Assembly: GCA_022839445.1 (NCBI GenBank) | Contig: JALHFC010000136.1 | Location: forward strand, 1-8,396 | DNA length: 8,396 bases | Direction: 5' to 3' | Source: Pelotomaculum sp. | GTDB taxonomy: Bacteria; Bacillota; Desulfotomaculia; Desulfotomaculales; Pelotomaculaceae | Shown here: one piece after another, positions 1 through 5,951 of the stretch | How the letters are laid out: each line of letters begins with the position of its first letter | Position numbering within the stretch: position 1 is the first letter of the stretch | Notes under the pieces: generated by a model | Database searches by the model: none | The model's input: only the letters and a program-made list of their open reading frames with translations | Told to the model about the DNA's origin: nothing | Program-made: the position numbers and the translations under genes

Positions 1-59
1 GATCTTGTCCCTAACTCCGTGGAAATTGCCTGACATAGAATTGCTCCAAATACCTTCTG
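1..59. repeat. Left terminal inverted repeat of the IS256-family element
   Basis: AACTCCGT (13-20), GAAATTG (22-28) and GCTCCAAAT (43-51) recur in inverted order at the right end. The first base of the window coincides with the inferred element tip. This end lies downstream of the transposase stop codon. Confidence 0.75.
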
Positions 60-70
60 TTAGCTGTGAT

Positions 71-1324
71 TTATGCAGTTATGATTTTCTGTGCGTCGGT
101 GGCATAGCATGACAGCATGAATGTGAGTACAGGTAATTGACGATAACCTTTGATTCTTCTAAACCCGCGTTCTGCTTCTATGAAACCAGCGGCAGCATGC
201 CTTAGTGCCATTTCACCGTCCTTAAAATTTGAGACTCTGCGAATAATACCGCGGCAAGCTGAATTGGCAGATTCCATAGGATTTGTGCTGCAAAGTGTCT
301 CGCGAAGCAAACCGGGAACTTTTAGCCGATGTACGGTCAATGTCTCTTCCAGCCCTTCTAAGAGGCTTGCTGCTGCTTTGGGATAGCGGTGTTCCAGCTT
401 GCCTACAAGGTCCATAAGTTTGCTTTTTGCTGTCTCATACTCGAATTCCCTATAGGCTAGGGTCATAGATAGGGATACATTGGCTTGCTCAGATTCCGGC
501 AGGTAGGAGAGCACATTTCGTTTCTTGTGCACCTGGCAGCGCTGGATAAGGGCTATGGAGCCAAAGGTGTCTGTTATGGCTTTGTGGAGGGCTTTGCCTC
601 CGTCTATTATATAGAGCCTCGAGCGAAAAATATCCAGTCCCCGGTGGATAAGGTCTTCAAGTAGGCCCTTGGCAACAACGCTGTTTTCCGAACCACCCTC
701 GGCTATCCCCAGGATACGCTTTTTGCCGTCATCATCAATGCCCATGGCAGCCAGTATGGTCATTTTGCCAAGTTCCAGGCCATCAAGCATCATAACGGGA
801 TAGTCCTGGTTTATGGGGCGTGTGAAGAATTCCTGCATGAGGGTGTCCATTCCTTCGATAAACCGACGGCTGACTTCGCTTTTGCTGGCGCAGATGGCAT
901 CCGTGTTGTCTCCATCAATAGTACGTATGTATTTCCTGGTGCTTACTCCTGATAGTAGTTTTGCCATAATAGCTTTGTTTAGCTGGTCTTCTGTTTGGAA
1001 CAGAGAAAGTGTTTCCAGGGGCAGTTCGCCGCTTCCATCCACAGCTCTGGTCCTGGGGCGTTCCACCCTGATTTTCTTACCACCCATGACTACTGTGGTT
1101 TTTTCTGTGCCATGGCGATAGCCAGTGCGTTCTTCATTATTATGCTTTCCTTTGGGACCGGCATATTGTTCTACATCTTCTTCCAGCATCATACGCATGA
1201 CCTCTAGCCCAAGTGACATGGATAGCTCCATTAATCCATGCCTGGCCTTTTCGTGCAAGATTGTGCTATTAATAATTTGGATGCTTCCGTTGACGGATTC
1301 TTTGTTTTCCTGATATACTTTCAT
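71..1324 (-). CDS. IS256-family (Mutator-type) DDE transposase, intact
   Basis: This 417-aa protein has the full layout of an IS256 transposase, which cuts and rejoins the element's ends. The likely catalytic triad is D181 (MLDGLE), D241 (IIDGGKAL) and E351 (NPMES). The family's C-x2-H signature appears as CQVHKKRN at C263-H266, between the second D and the E. The length is normal and no frameshift is visible, so the element may be active. The ATG at 1324 is chosen because AAGGAG (1333-1338) lies 8 nt upstream. A promoter and an SD-covering hairpin lie in the 109-bp leader (separate entries). The gene fills the element and reads in the same direction as the hicAB operon it interrupts, so hicAB transcripts run into it. 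Confidence 0.95.
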   Translation of the reverse strand: MKVYQENKESVNGSIQIINSTILHEKARHGLMELSMSLGLEVMRMMLEEDVEQYAGPKGKHNNEERTGYRHGTEKTTVVMGGKKIRVERPRTRAVDGSGELPLETLSLFQTEDQLNKAIMAKLLSGVSTRKYIRTIDGDNTDAICASKSEVSRRFIEGMDTLMQEFFTRPINQDYPVMMLDGLELGKMTILAAMGIDDDGKKRILGIAEGGSENSVVAKGLLEDLIHRGLDIFRSRLYIIDGGKALHKAITDTFGSIALIQRCQVHKKRNVLSYLPESEQANVSLSMTLAYREFEYETAKSKLMDLVGKLEHRYPKAAASLLEGLEETLTVHRLKVPGLLRETLCSTNPMESANSACRGIIRRVSNFKDGEMALRHAAAGFIEAERGFRRIKGYRQLPVLTFMLSCYATDAQKIITA

Positions 1325-1327
1325 TAC

Positions 1328-1400
1328 GACAGCTCCTTTTTGTTATTCTGATGGTATATCGGGTAATGACTTTATTCTATCAGAGTAATTTGGAGCTGTC
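1328..1400 (-). promoter_or_regulatory. Leader hairpin that would cover the transposase ribosome binding site
   Basis: The minus-strand leader contains GACAGCTCC (1392-1400) and its perfect complement GGAGCTGTC (1328-1336). The second arm overlaps the Shine-Dalgarno AAGGAG. An inner stem pairs TTACTCTGAT (1380-1389) with ATCAGAATAA (about 1343-1352) with one mismatch. RNA entering from outside the element could fold this way and hide the SD, while RNA from the internal promoter could not. This protection is known for IS10 and IS50; its use here is inferred. Confidence 0.55.
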
Positions 1401-1402
1401 AT
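1374..1402 (-). promoter_or_regulatory. Predicted transposase promoter inside the IS end
   Basis: On the minus strand the sequence has ATGACA (1397-1402; 5 of 6 to TTGACA), a 17-bp spacer, then TAGAAT (1374-1379; 5 of 6 to TATAAT). Transcription would start near 1366-1368, inside the loop of the leader hairpin, so a transcript from this promoter would lack the upstream hairpin arm. Confidence 0.55.
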
Positions 1403-1433
1403 TTTCAATTTCTACGGAGTTTGGGGCAGAATC
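1381..1433. repeat. Right terminal inverted repeat of the IS256-family element
   Basis: Reverse-complement match to the left end: AACTCCGT at 1414-1421, GAAATTG at 1406-1412 and GCTCCAAAT at 1388-1396. This end carries the transposase promoter -35 and one arm of the leader hairpin, and its outermost bases supply the last codons and stop of the truncated hicB. Confidence 0.8.
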
Positions 1434-1738
1434 CTGATACCTTCCTGCTTTGATCTTTCAGCCAATTCCTTATGGAGGGATTTGGGAAGGCGTAGCTTGA
1501 ACTGCCCAGAATAATTCTCCAGTGCATTAGACCCCGGTATTTCATATCCGCTTTCCAATGCCGCCATCAGCCACTGTTTTTTTGCATCCTCAAGCATCTC
1601 CATTCCCTTTTCCAAATTGTCGGCGCATGTCAAACAGCCTTTGAGTTCGGGTATTGACAGCACATACCCGCCTTCGGTTTCGTCCTTGACAATTTCAATT
1701 TTATAATCTAAGTTCATGTAGTATTCTAAATTTTTCAC
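1412..1738 (-). CDS. hicB: HicB-family antitoxin, C-terminus cut off by the IS256 insertion
   Basis: HicB antitoxins bind and neutralise HicA through an N-terminal partial RNase H-like domain and repress their own operon through a C-terminal DNA-binding domain. The N-terminal domain is intact (YKIEIVKDETEGGYVLSIPE, then LKGCLTCADN). The C-terminal ribbon-helix-helix is only half there: the strand and first helix (FKLRLPKSLHKELAERSKQE) are followed by GI, then seven foreign residues (RILPQTP) and a TAG, all encoded by the IS end. Native sequence is 101 residues. The start is a GTG at 1738 with GAGGAA 6 nt upstream, only 3 nt after the hicA stop, so the two are translationally close. Toxin neutralisation may survive, while DNA binding is probably lost (inference). 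Confidence 0.88.
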   Translation of the reverse strand: MKNLEYYMNLDYKIEIVKDETEGGYVLSIPELKGCLTCADNLEKGMEMLEDAKKQWLMAALESGYEIPGSNALENYSGQFKLRLPKSLHKELAERSKQEGIRILPQTP

Positions 1739-1741
1739 GGC

Positions 1742-1978
1742 TCATTCCTCACTTTCAATAATATCTTTAACCATTCTGACATACGAAAGCTTTATAGGTT
1801 CATTCTCGGGGATAGTTATGGGAGGTTTTCCCTGTTTTCTGAAAGTCCAGTGACTACTGCCTCTACTCGGCTTTCTGCCCACGTAGCCATAGCTTTCCAA
1901 AATCCTTTTAAGCTCTGTAAACCTTACGTCCTTTGACAAGGAAATTATTTTATTTAATAGCTTTTCCCATTTCGACAA
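1742..1978 (-). CDS. hicA: HicA-family mRNA interferase toxin
   Basis: HicA is a small double-stranded-RNA-binding-fold ribonuclease that cleaves mRNA when not bound by HicB. The 78-aa product shows the family pattern: SKWEKLL at the N-terminus, FTELKRILESYGY, the catalytic histidine in GSSHWTFRK (H43), and PPITIPENEPIKLSYVRMV near the end. A TTG at 1978 is preferred as the start: the protein then begins MSKWEKLL as relatives do, AGGAAGTG lies at a good distance, and the inferred transcription start is about 15 nt upstream. A GTG at 1987 is in frame but sits right against AGGAA. It is the first gene of the hicA-hicB operon. No damage is visible in the toxin, so a working antitoxin must still be made for the cell to tolerate it, or HicA is weak. 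Confidence 0.88.
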   Translation of the reverse strand: MSKWEKLLNKIISLSKDVRFTELKRILESYGYVGRKPSRGSSHWTFRKQGKPPITIPENEPIKLSYVRMVKDIIESEE

Positions 1979-1999
1979 GCTTGCCACTTCCTAATATAT

Positions 2000-2029
2000 A
2001 TTATAGTACGGTGTCATATATGGTGTCAA
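2000..2029 (-). promoter_or_regulatory. hicAB promoter
   Basis: On the minus strand there is a perfect TTGACA (2024-2029), an 18-bp spacer and a perfect TATAAT (2000-2005), starting RNA about 1993. The leader is then very short, which favours the TTG at 1978 as the hicA start. Confidence 0.8.
2010..2028. repeat. Tandem GGTGTCA repeats across the hicAB promoter, possible HicB operator
   Basis: GGTGTCA occurs at 2010-2016 and 2022-2028, exactly 12 bp apart, covering the -35 and the spacer. An inverted GTCATA/TATGAC pair (2013-2018, 2035-2040) overlaps it. Toxin-antitoxin operons are usually repressed by their antitoxin at such sites; assignment to HicB is inferred from position only. Confidence 0.4.
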
Positions 2030-2075
2030 TTTTTTATGACGCTATCCGCTTGTTTGCCGATTTTGGCGCGAATGC

Positions 2076-2130
2076 TCGGGGATTCCTGGAAGGGCTGTTC
2101 GCCCTTCCAGATACCCCTAAATATTTTTTT
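2076..2130 (+). terminator. Strong stem-loop with downstream T-run (terminator-like or REP-like)
   Basis: CTGGAAGGGC (2086-2095), loop TGTTC, GCCCTTCCAG (2101-2110) form a perfect 10-bp stem that can be extended outward by GGGGAT with ATACCCC. Seven Ts follow at 2124-2130, on the plus strand only. No plus-strand gene lies upstream in the window, and the left arm resembles a repeat at 5679-5700, so it may be a dispersed palindrome rather than a dedicated terminator. Confidence 0.45.
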
Positions 2131-2366
2131 AATTTATATCTTGTTATTTAATGAATCGGGTGATTTTGGAGACTTAAAAAACTGTCGAAATAGGTATGTT
2201 ATTGTAGTATTATTTTCTAACTATTCTGTAGGAGAAAATCGTTTTTCTATAGAAGTAAGCTAAATAATTAAAAAAAGTTTAATATAGGGGAAAAATTTCA
2301 CTAATTATTGTTATTAAATTGTATTAATTGCCAAACGGTTGTTTTATGGAAAAAACCTACCCTAAA
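2131..2366. other. AT-rich non-coding stretch, probably the old upstream region of the dehydrogenase gene
   Basis: I see no gene here. The sequence is strongly AT-rich, like the dehydrogenase gene at 4307-5281 and unlike the insertion sequence between them. It holds a GTAGGAGAAAAT motif (near 2229-2240) that looks like a ribosome binding site but has no good start codon after it. It is likely DNA that adjoined the dehydrogenase gene before the ISAs1-type element arrived (inference). Confidence 0.35.
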
Positions 2367-2402
2367 CTGCCAGGACCACGTCAAAGTCATAGAAAAAACA
2401 CC
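2367..2402. repeat. Left terminal inverted repeat of the ISAs1-type element
   Basis: Core GACCACGTCAAAGT at 2374-2387, then a 5-base difference, then AAAAAACACC at 2393-2402. It lies about 10 bp downstream of the original transposase stop codon. Confidence 0.75.
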
Positions 2403-2411
2403 GTCACCCTT

Positions 2412-4190
2412 TTAAATGCCGATTAATTCCAGTGCACGTTCAGAGTTCCAGCTTATCTTACGAAAAGCAGAAGCAATACATTTCACACCATTTAACCGCA
2501 ATAAACTAATGGCAAGGTTGCGTATAGTTGCAAAAACACGGGGAGCAGAGCCAGTCCGGATTAGAACGGTCCTCGTCAAAGGTCACATCACGCACCCAAT
2601 GAAGACAATTCTCAATAGACCAATGACCACGGATTGACTTTAGCAGGAACTCAGCGTCAGCCTTTTCCTGAGTTAGACTGGTTACCAAGAAAGCGACATC
2701 CTTTTTGAGATTATTGCCGTACAGGTTGGTAGTAGAACGGGATACCCTAATGAATTGAGCAGCATGTGGGAAATTTGTTTGCCCCTCTTTTACATCTACT
2801 ACCTGGATTTTGCGTTTTTCAATACGGCCGTGACCCTTATCTACCGTTACGTGTGGAGGGGGAAAAATCACCCTCTTTAACCTTGCGTATTGTTTCAAAG
2901 AGTTTTTCTGGTTTTGTTTTACCGGAAGGATATAATCGGCGCCTTTATCTTCAACAATAAACCGGGCATTTTTCACCTGGGTTTGGAGCGCATCAGCGGT
3001 AACTATTTTGCCGTTTAAGTACAGGGGCTCTAAAAGAGGTTTGAAAGCGCTGATTTCATTGCTTTTTTATCTACCTGCTGCTGGCTAATTACCATTCGCT
3101 CATGATGCAACAAGGCTGAAACAAGGTGTACAGCTTTGCCGCCGGCAGGTTTTGAGCCACGTAAAACCTTTCCGTCTACAGCAATAATGTCATCAGAACT
3201 CTGATGGGCGAGCCATTCACCGATGATCCGGTCGACCTCATCAGCATTTACTGATTGGATGGAACGGCGCAGGGTAGGCTCACTGGGAGGGACATATTTT
3301 TCAAGTCTATCATTATAACGGCAACCAAGGCGTTTTAGTAGTTCCTGTGATAAATTTGCAGCCCATTCGCCAATACCAATAAAGCTTTTTGCGCCAGATA
3401 AAAGAGCGCAAATTGCCACAGCCAGGATGGTTACCTGAGAGTGGCGGATACCACGGGGTTTTCGAGGATCCTTGATTTTTGCCAGGTACTCTGTCAGACC
3501 ACCTTTGGGACCGAGCGTAACTTGATTTAAATCAACCAATGCTTTTTCTCTCCCCTCATATTCAGGAGGCAGAAGAGGAGCAGATAAAATTTCCCGGGCA
3601 TCTTTATGCAGGGGTTTTAAAAAAATAGTCTTGGTCTGCCCGTTGTAATAATAGATACCGGCTTTACGCCCGTAACCACTGGTCCTGCCAAGTGGAACCC
3701 AGCCGGCCGCCCGGTAGCAAGTGCCGCTAAATCGGCTGTGGTCTACAAAGGTTTCTGCCAGCAGGGCCGGGTGACCATGGACTGCCAGCCAGTCTTCCGG
3801 TAAGCGCTTCGTATTTAGCGCCAGGACCTTAGATGCCAGGTTCTTGATTCGTATGCCGGGTAGTATTAAAAAACGCTGGTTATTGACAATGAATTTTAGC
3901 CTTTGCTTTTGCTGTTCTCGCGTCCAGTTAAGCCACTTTTCGCGGCGCTTGCTTTTATAGACTGCAGAACCTCAGCCAATTAGGGCAACCCACTGTCCGT
4001 CCAGCAAGGCCACATATTTTAGGGTTTCGCATGTGAGGCTGTGGAAGCCCAGATAATGATGCCGGCGCATCAGGTTATTCCAGGCGCTTTCTTCTCCTGG
4101 TGTGATGGGGCGGACTAATAGTGATTTAAGGCTTAACATTATTCTGTTGTCTTCATTTAGATGATCTATATCTGCTCTATTCCTGTCCAT
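2412..4190 (-). pseudogene. ISAs1-family transposase with N-terminal DruA-like (DUF4338) domain, three lesions
   Basis: Read on the minus strand, one long gene of about 593 codons can be reconstructed. The first third (4190 to about 3560) matches the DruA/DUF4338 type (ITPGEESAWNNLMRRHHYLG, FVDHSRFSGTCYRAAGW, YNGQTKTIFLKPLHKDAR). The rest is an ISAs1 transposase with probable catalytic residues D (3174-3176, AVDGKVLRGS), D (2992-2994, TADALQ) and E (2611-2613, HWSIENCLHW), ending LELIGI at TAA 2412. Lesions: a TGA at 3972-3974 where tryptophan is expected (LIG-W-GSA); one base missing in an A-run (complement of 3063-3068), which ends the frame at 3030; and two bases missing near 2561-2563 (expected DRSQIRTG). 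No stop separates the two domains after the TGA, so the fusion is real. The start ATG at 4190 has only a weak SD. Confidence 0.85.
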
Positions 4191-4256
4191 ACTTTCTATT
4201 TAAGAGCAGTTTTAAGAAAAAGGCCAGACAATATTTGTAATTTAGACGGTTGTCGG

Positions 4257-4288
4257 GGTGTTTTTTACTTTGACGTGGTCGTGTCAAG
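4257..4288. repeat. Right terminal inverted repeat of the ISAs1-type element
   Basis: Reverse complement of the left end: core at 4267-4280 and the AAAAAACACC match at 4257-4266. It ends about 18 bp before the dehydrogenase ATG. Confidence 0.75.
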
Positions 4289-4306
4289 AAAGGAATGGTT
4301 ATAAAT

Positions 4307-5281
4307 ATGAAAGCAGTTATTTGCATAAAATATGGGCCGCCGGAAGTGCTTTATCAAAAAGAAGTGGAAAAACCTGTTCCAAAAGTCGGTGAAGTACTGG
4401 TAAGAATTGAAGCGACAGTGGCAGCACCATCAGATTGTGCTTTTCGAAAGGGTAAACCGTTTATTTCAAGACTGTTTTCAGGAATTACCAGGCCTAAATA
4501 TACACCGGGAGATGTTCTTTCAGGTACCATTGAAGAAGTAGGGAAAGATGTAAAAATATTTAAAGTTGGCGATGAGATATATGGCTCTTCTGGAACTAAT
4601 TTTGGTACTAATGCCCAGTACATTGCACTATCTGAGGATGAGGCACTCGCTATAAAACCGAATAATATCAGTCATGGGGAAGCGGCTGGTATTAGTGAAG
4701 GGGCATTAACTGCATTGCCTTTTCTCAGGGATACTGGAAAAATTAAAAAAGGATATAAAGTTCTTATCAATGGTGCATCAGGAGGAGTAGGTGTTTATGC
4801 AGTTCAACTTGCCAAATACTTCGAAACTGAAGTGACAGGGGTATGTAGTACTGTAAATCTAGAATTAGTGAATTGCTTGGGAGCCCATAAGGTAATTGAT
4901 TACACGAAAGAGGATTTTACAAAAACAGGCGATACATATGATATAATTTTTGATGCAGTTGGAAAGAGTTCATTTTCACATTGTAAAAAAGCTTTATCGC
5001 CAAGAGGATTATATTTATCTACCGTTCCGTCGATTTTTCTTATGCTGCAAATGCTTTTCACTTCAATATCAGGAAGTAAAAAAGCTGTTTTTGCGGCTAC
5101 AGGTTTGAGAAAGCCGGAAGAAAAAAAGAAAGATCTTATTATACTTAAAGAACTTATCGAGACGAAAAAAATTAAACCTGTTATTGATAGAAAATTTTCT
5201 TTGGAACAAATATCAGATGCACACAGATATGTTGAAAAAGGACACAAAAAGGGAAGTGTGATTATAACTATTGAGCATTAA
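4307..5281 (+). CDS. Zinc-independent medium-chain dehydrogenase/quinone reductase-like oxidoreductase
   Basis: This 324-aa cytosolic enzyme belongs to the medium-chain dehydrogenase/reductase superfamily. It opens with the usual MKAVICIKYGPPEVL, has a GroES-like N-terminal domain (about 1-120, including GDVLSGTIEEVGKDV), then an NAD(P)H-binding Rossmann motif GASGGVGVYAVQLAK at 156-170, and ends with a typical KGHKKGSVIITIEH. The zinc-binding GHE motif of true alcohol dehydrogenases is absent, so a quinone oxidoreductase/enoyl reductase-type hydride transfer is more likely; the substrate cannot be told. The ATG at 4307 is chosen for the family N-terminus, with AGGA 12 nt upstream; an in-frame ATG at 4295 has no SD space. 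The gene is clearly AT-richer than its neighbours. It stands alone, with no clear terminator, and its native promoter was probably displaced by the insertion sequence ending about 18 bp upstream. Confidence 0.85.
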   Translation: MKAVICIKYGPPEVLYQKEVEKPVPKVGEVLVRIEATVAAPSDCAFRKGKPFISRLFSGITRPKYTPGDVLSGTIEEVGKDVKIFKVGDEIYGSSGTNFGTNAQYIALSEDEALAIKPNNISHGEAAGISEGALTALPFLRDTGKIKKGYKVLINGASGGVGVYAVQLAKYFETEVTGVCSTVNLELVNCLGAHKVIDYTKEDFTKTGDTYDIIFDAVGKSSFSHCKKALSPRGLYLSTVPSIFLMLQMLFTSISGSKKAVFAATGLRKPEEKKKDLIILKELIETKKIKPVIDRKFSLEQISDAHRYVEKGHKKGSVIITIEH

Positions 5282-5321
5282 CAAAACCTTGAATAATAAT
5301 ATCACCACGGACTAATATTTA

Positions 5322-5347
5322 GGTGACAGGGGGACGGGGTGACAGGG
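5322..5347. repeat. GGTGACAGGG tandem repeat (REP-like)
   Basis: GGTGACAGGG occurs at 5322-5331 and again at 5338-5347, 16 bp apart, around GGGACGG. The GGGGGACA core recurs in the palindrome after the Mrr gene (8264-8290). Confidence 0.5.
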
Positions 5348-5386
5348 TGGTTGTTGACACTATCGGAGACTGATTAAACACCCGTG

Positions 5387-5415
5387 TAATCTCCATATAA
5401 ACAAAATGGAGATTA
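5387..5415. repeat. Perfect 10-bp inverted repeat with 9-nt loop
   Basis: TAATCTCCAT (5387-5396) and ATGGAGATTA (5406-5415) are exact complements. There is no T-run after it, so it is not a clear terminator. It could be an operator or another dispersed palindrome. Confidence 0.5.
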
Positions 5416-5678
5416 TCAAAATGAGACCGTACACAATGGGAAACAATTCTGACTATTTTAAAGTTGCCCGATAAACTACCCTGAAGTGTTGTCCGCTCTG
5501 GTTCATTTCCTCCCGGCAAGCATAATGCAATAACCCCATGAATCATCAAAACAAAAAGCCGCAATCAACGCAGCTTTCGTCTAAATTTCAGCATTTGCAC
5601 CGGCCTGGCTCTACCCTGGAGGCGCACTATCGAGTTATCGAATATCCACTGGATTTCTTCATAAACCCTCATGCCATT

Positions 5679-5704
5679 GCTCGGGGATACCCGGAAGGGG
5701 CGAG
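5679..5704. repeat. Copy of the GCTCGGGGAT-GGAAGGG repeat
   Basis: GCTCGGGGATACCCGGAAGG matches the left arm of the stem-loop at 2074-2094 (GCTCGGGGATTCCTGGAAGG) with two differences. CTCG and CGAG at its ends pair, as does CGGG with CCCG inside. Confidence 0.45.
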
Positions 5705-5765
5705 TAGAGGTAGGCCTTACCAGAGCTCTGCGTCTTTGGTTTGTGCCTAACCCCCCTCACAGAAC

Positions 5766-5880
5766 TTATCCCGACTAAATTGTTATCCCGACTTTTAATT
5801 TTGATGAGCCATATAGTATTGAAAAGCACAGACAATTCAGTACTAGCCATCTTAATAGTCGGGATAATATTTTTTTAAAG
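5766..5880 (+). repeat. TTATCCCGACT repeats forming a long imperfect palindrome, possible recombination site or terminator
   Basis: TTATCCCGACT occurs directly at 5766-5776 and 5783-5793 (17-bp step) and inverted at 5857-5867. From 5783 to 5867 the two halves pair along most of their length: the 11-bp ends, TTAA with TTAA, GATG-GC with GCCATC, and TAGTATTGAA (5814-5823) with TTCAGTACTA (5836-5845), leaving a 12-nt loop. A run of seven Ts follows (5870-5876), so the plus-strand RNA could also terminate here. The recombinase remnant begins 85 bp downstream. Confidence 0.6.
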
Positions 5881-5951
5881 TTATCTATCCGCCAACAGCG
5901 ATTAGAATTTATAATCCTCCTGTCAACATCAAAAAGCCGGGGGGATTTATT

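Larger units (their letters stand above)
1..1433 (-). mobile_element. IS256-family insertion sequence, apparently complete
   Basis: The element is bounded by long imperfect inverted repeats (1-59 and 1381-1433) that share AACTCCGT, GAAATTG and GCTCCAAAT, and it encodes one Mutator/IS256-type transposase on the minus strand. The right boundary is placed at 1433 because the outermost bases of the two ends align (GATCTTGTCCC at base 1; GATTCTGCCCC read inward from 1433), and because hicB stops matching its family at exactly this point. The element is about 1.43 kb, a normal size for the family. IS256 elements usually make 8-9 bp target duplications. The right flank begins CTGATACCT from 1434, but the left flank lies outside the window, so the duplication cannot be checked. 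Confidence 0.88.
2367..4288 (-). mobile_element. ISAs1-family insertion sequence with DruA-transposase gene (inactive)
   Basis: A 14-bp perfect inverted repeat, GACCACGTCAAAGT, lies at 2374-2387 and in reverse at 4267-4280. The match continues inward (AAAAAACACC) and, less perfectly, outward (CTGCCAG against CTTGACAC). The element of about 1.9 kb encloses one degraded transposase gene on the minus strand. The exact tips are uncertain by about 7 bp and no convincing target duplication is visible. It is longer than the usual ISAs1 size of about 1.2-1.4 kb because of the added N-terminal domain. Confidence 0.8.
5282..5765. other. Intergenic region with small repeats and no convincing gene
   Basis: Short open frames on both strands (for example within 5319-5564 and 5538-5750) have no recognisable motif, no suitable ribosome binding site and are interrupted by palindromic repeats. 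The region holds the repeats annotated separately at 5322-5347, 5387-5415 and 5679-5700. It may contain decayed mobile DNA that I cannot identify. Confidence 0.5.

Noticed and set aside
2183..2189. TGTCGAA resembling a Spo0A box
   Set aside because: A single 7-bp match in AT-rich DNA with no promoter pair or gene start after it; expected by chance.
3972..4190. Stand-alone DruA defence gene
   Set aside because: The frame continues past the TGA as the same gene into the ISAs1 transposase and lies inside the element's inverted repeats; no other Druantia genes are present.
2359..4296. Target-site duplication around the ISAs1-type element
   Set aside because: The flanks (CTGCCAGG and GTGTCAAG) agree only partly and may be part of the terminal repeats; no clean duplication could be fixed.
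4354..5247. Minus-strand open frames opposite the dehydrogenase gene
   Set aside because: The plus-strand protein has clear family motifs throughout; these are antisense shadows.
5354..5382. TTGACA at 5354-5359 as a promoter -35
   Set aside because: No convincing -10 at 16-18 bp and no gene beginning downstream.
5319..5564. Minus-strand open frame of 81 codons
   Set aside because: No known motif, no proper ribosome binding site, and it runs through the GGTGACAGGG repeat and the 5387-5415 palindrome.
5538..5750. Plus-strand open frame of 70 codons
   Set aside because: No recognisable domain or Shine-Dalgarno, and it includes the dispersed GCTCGGGGAT repeat; reads as non-coding.
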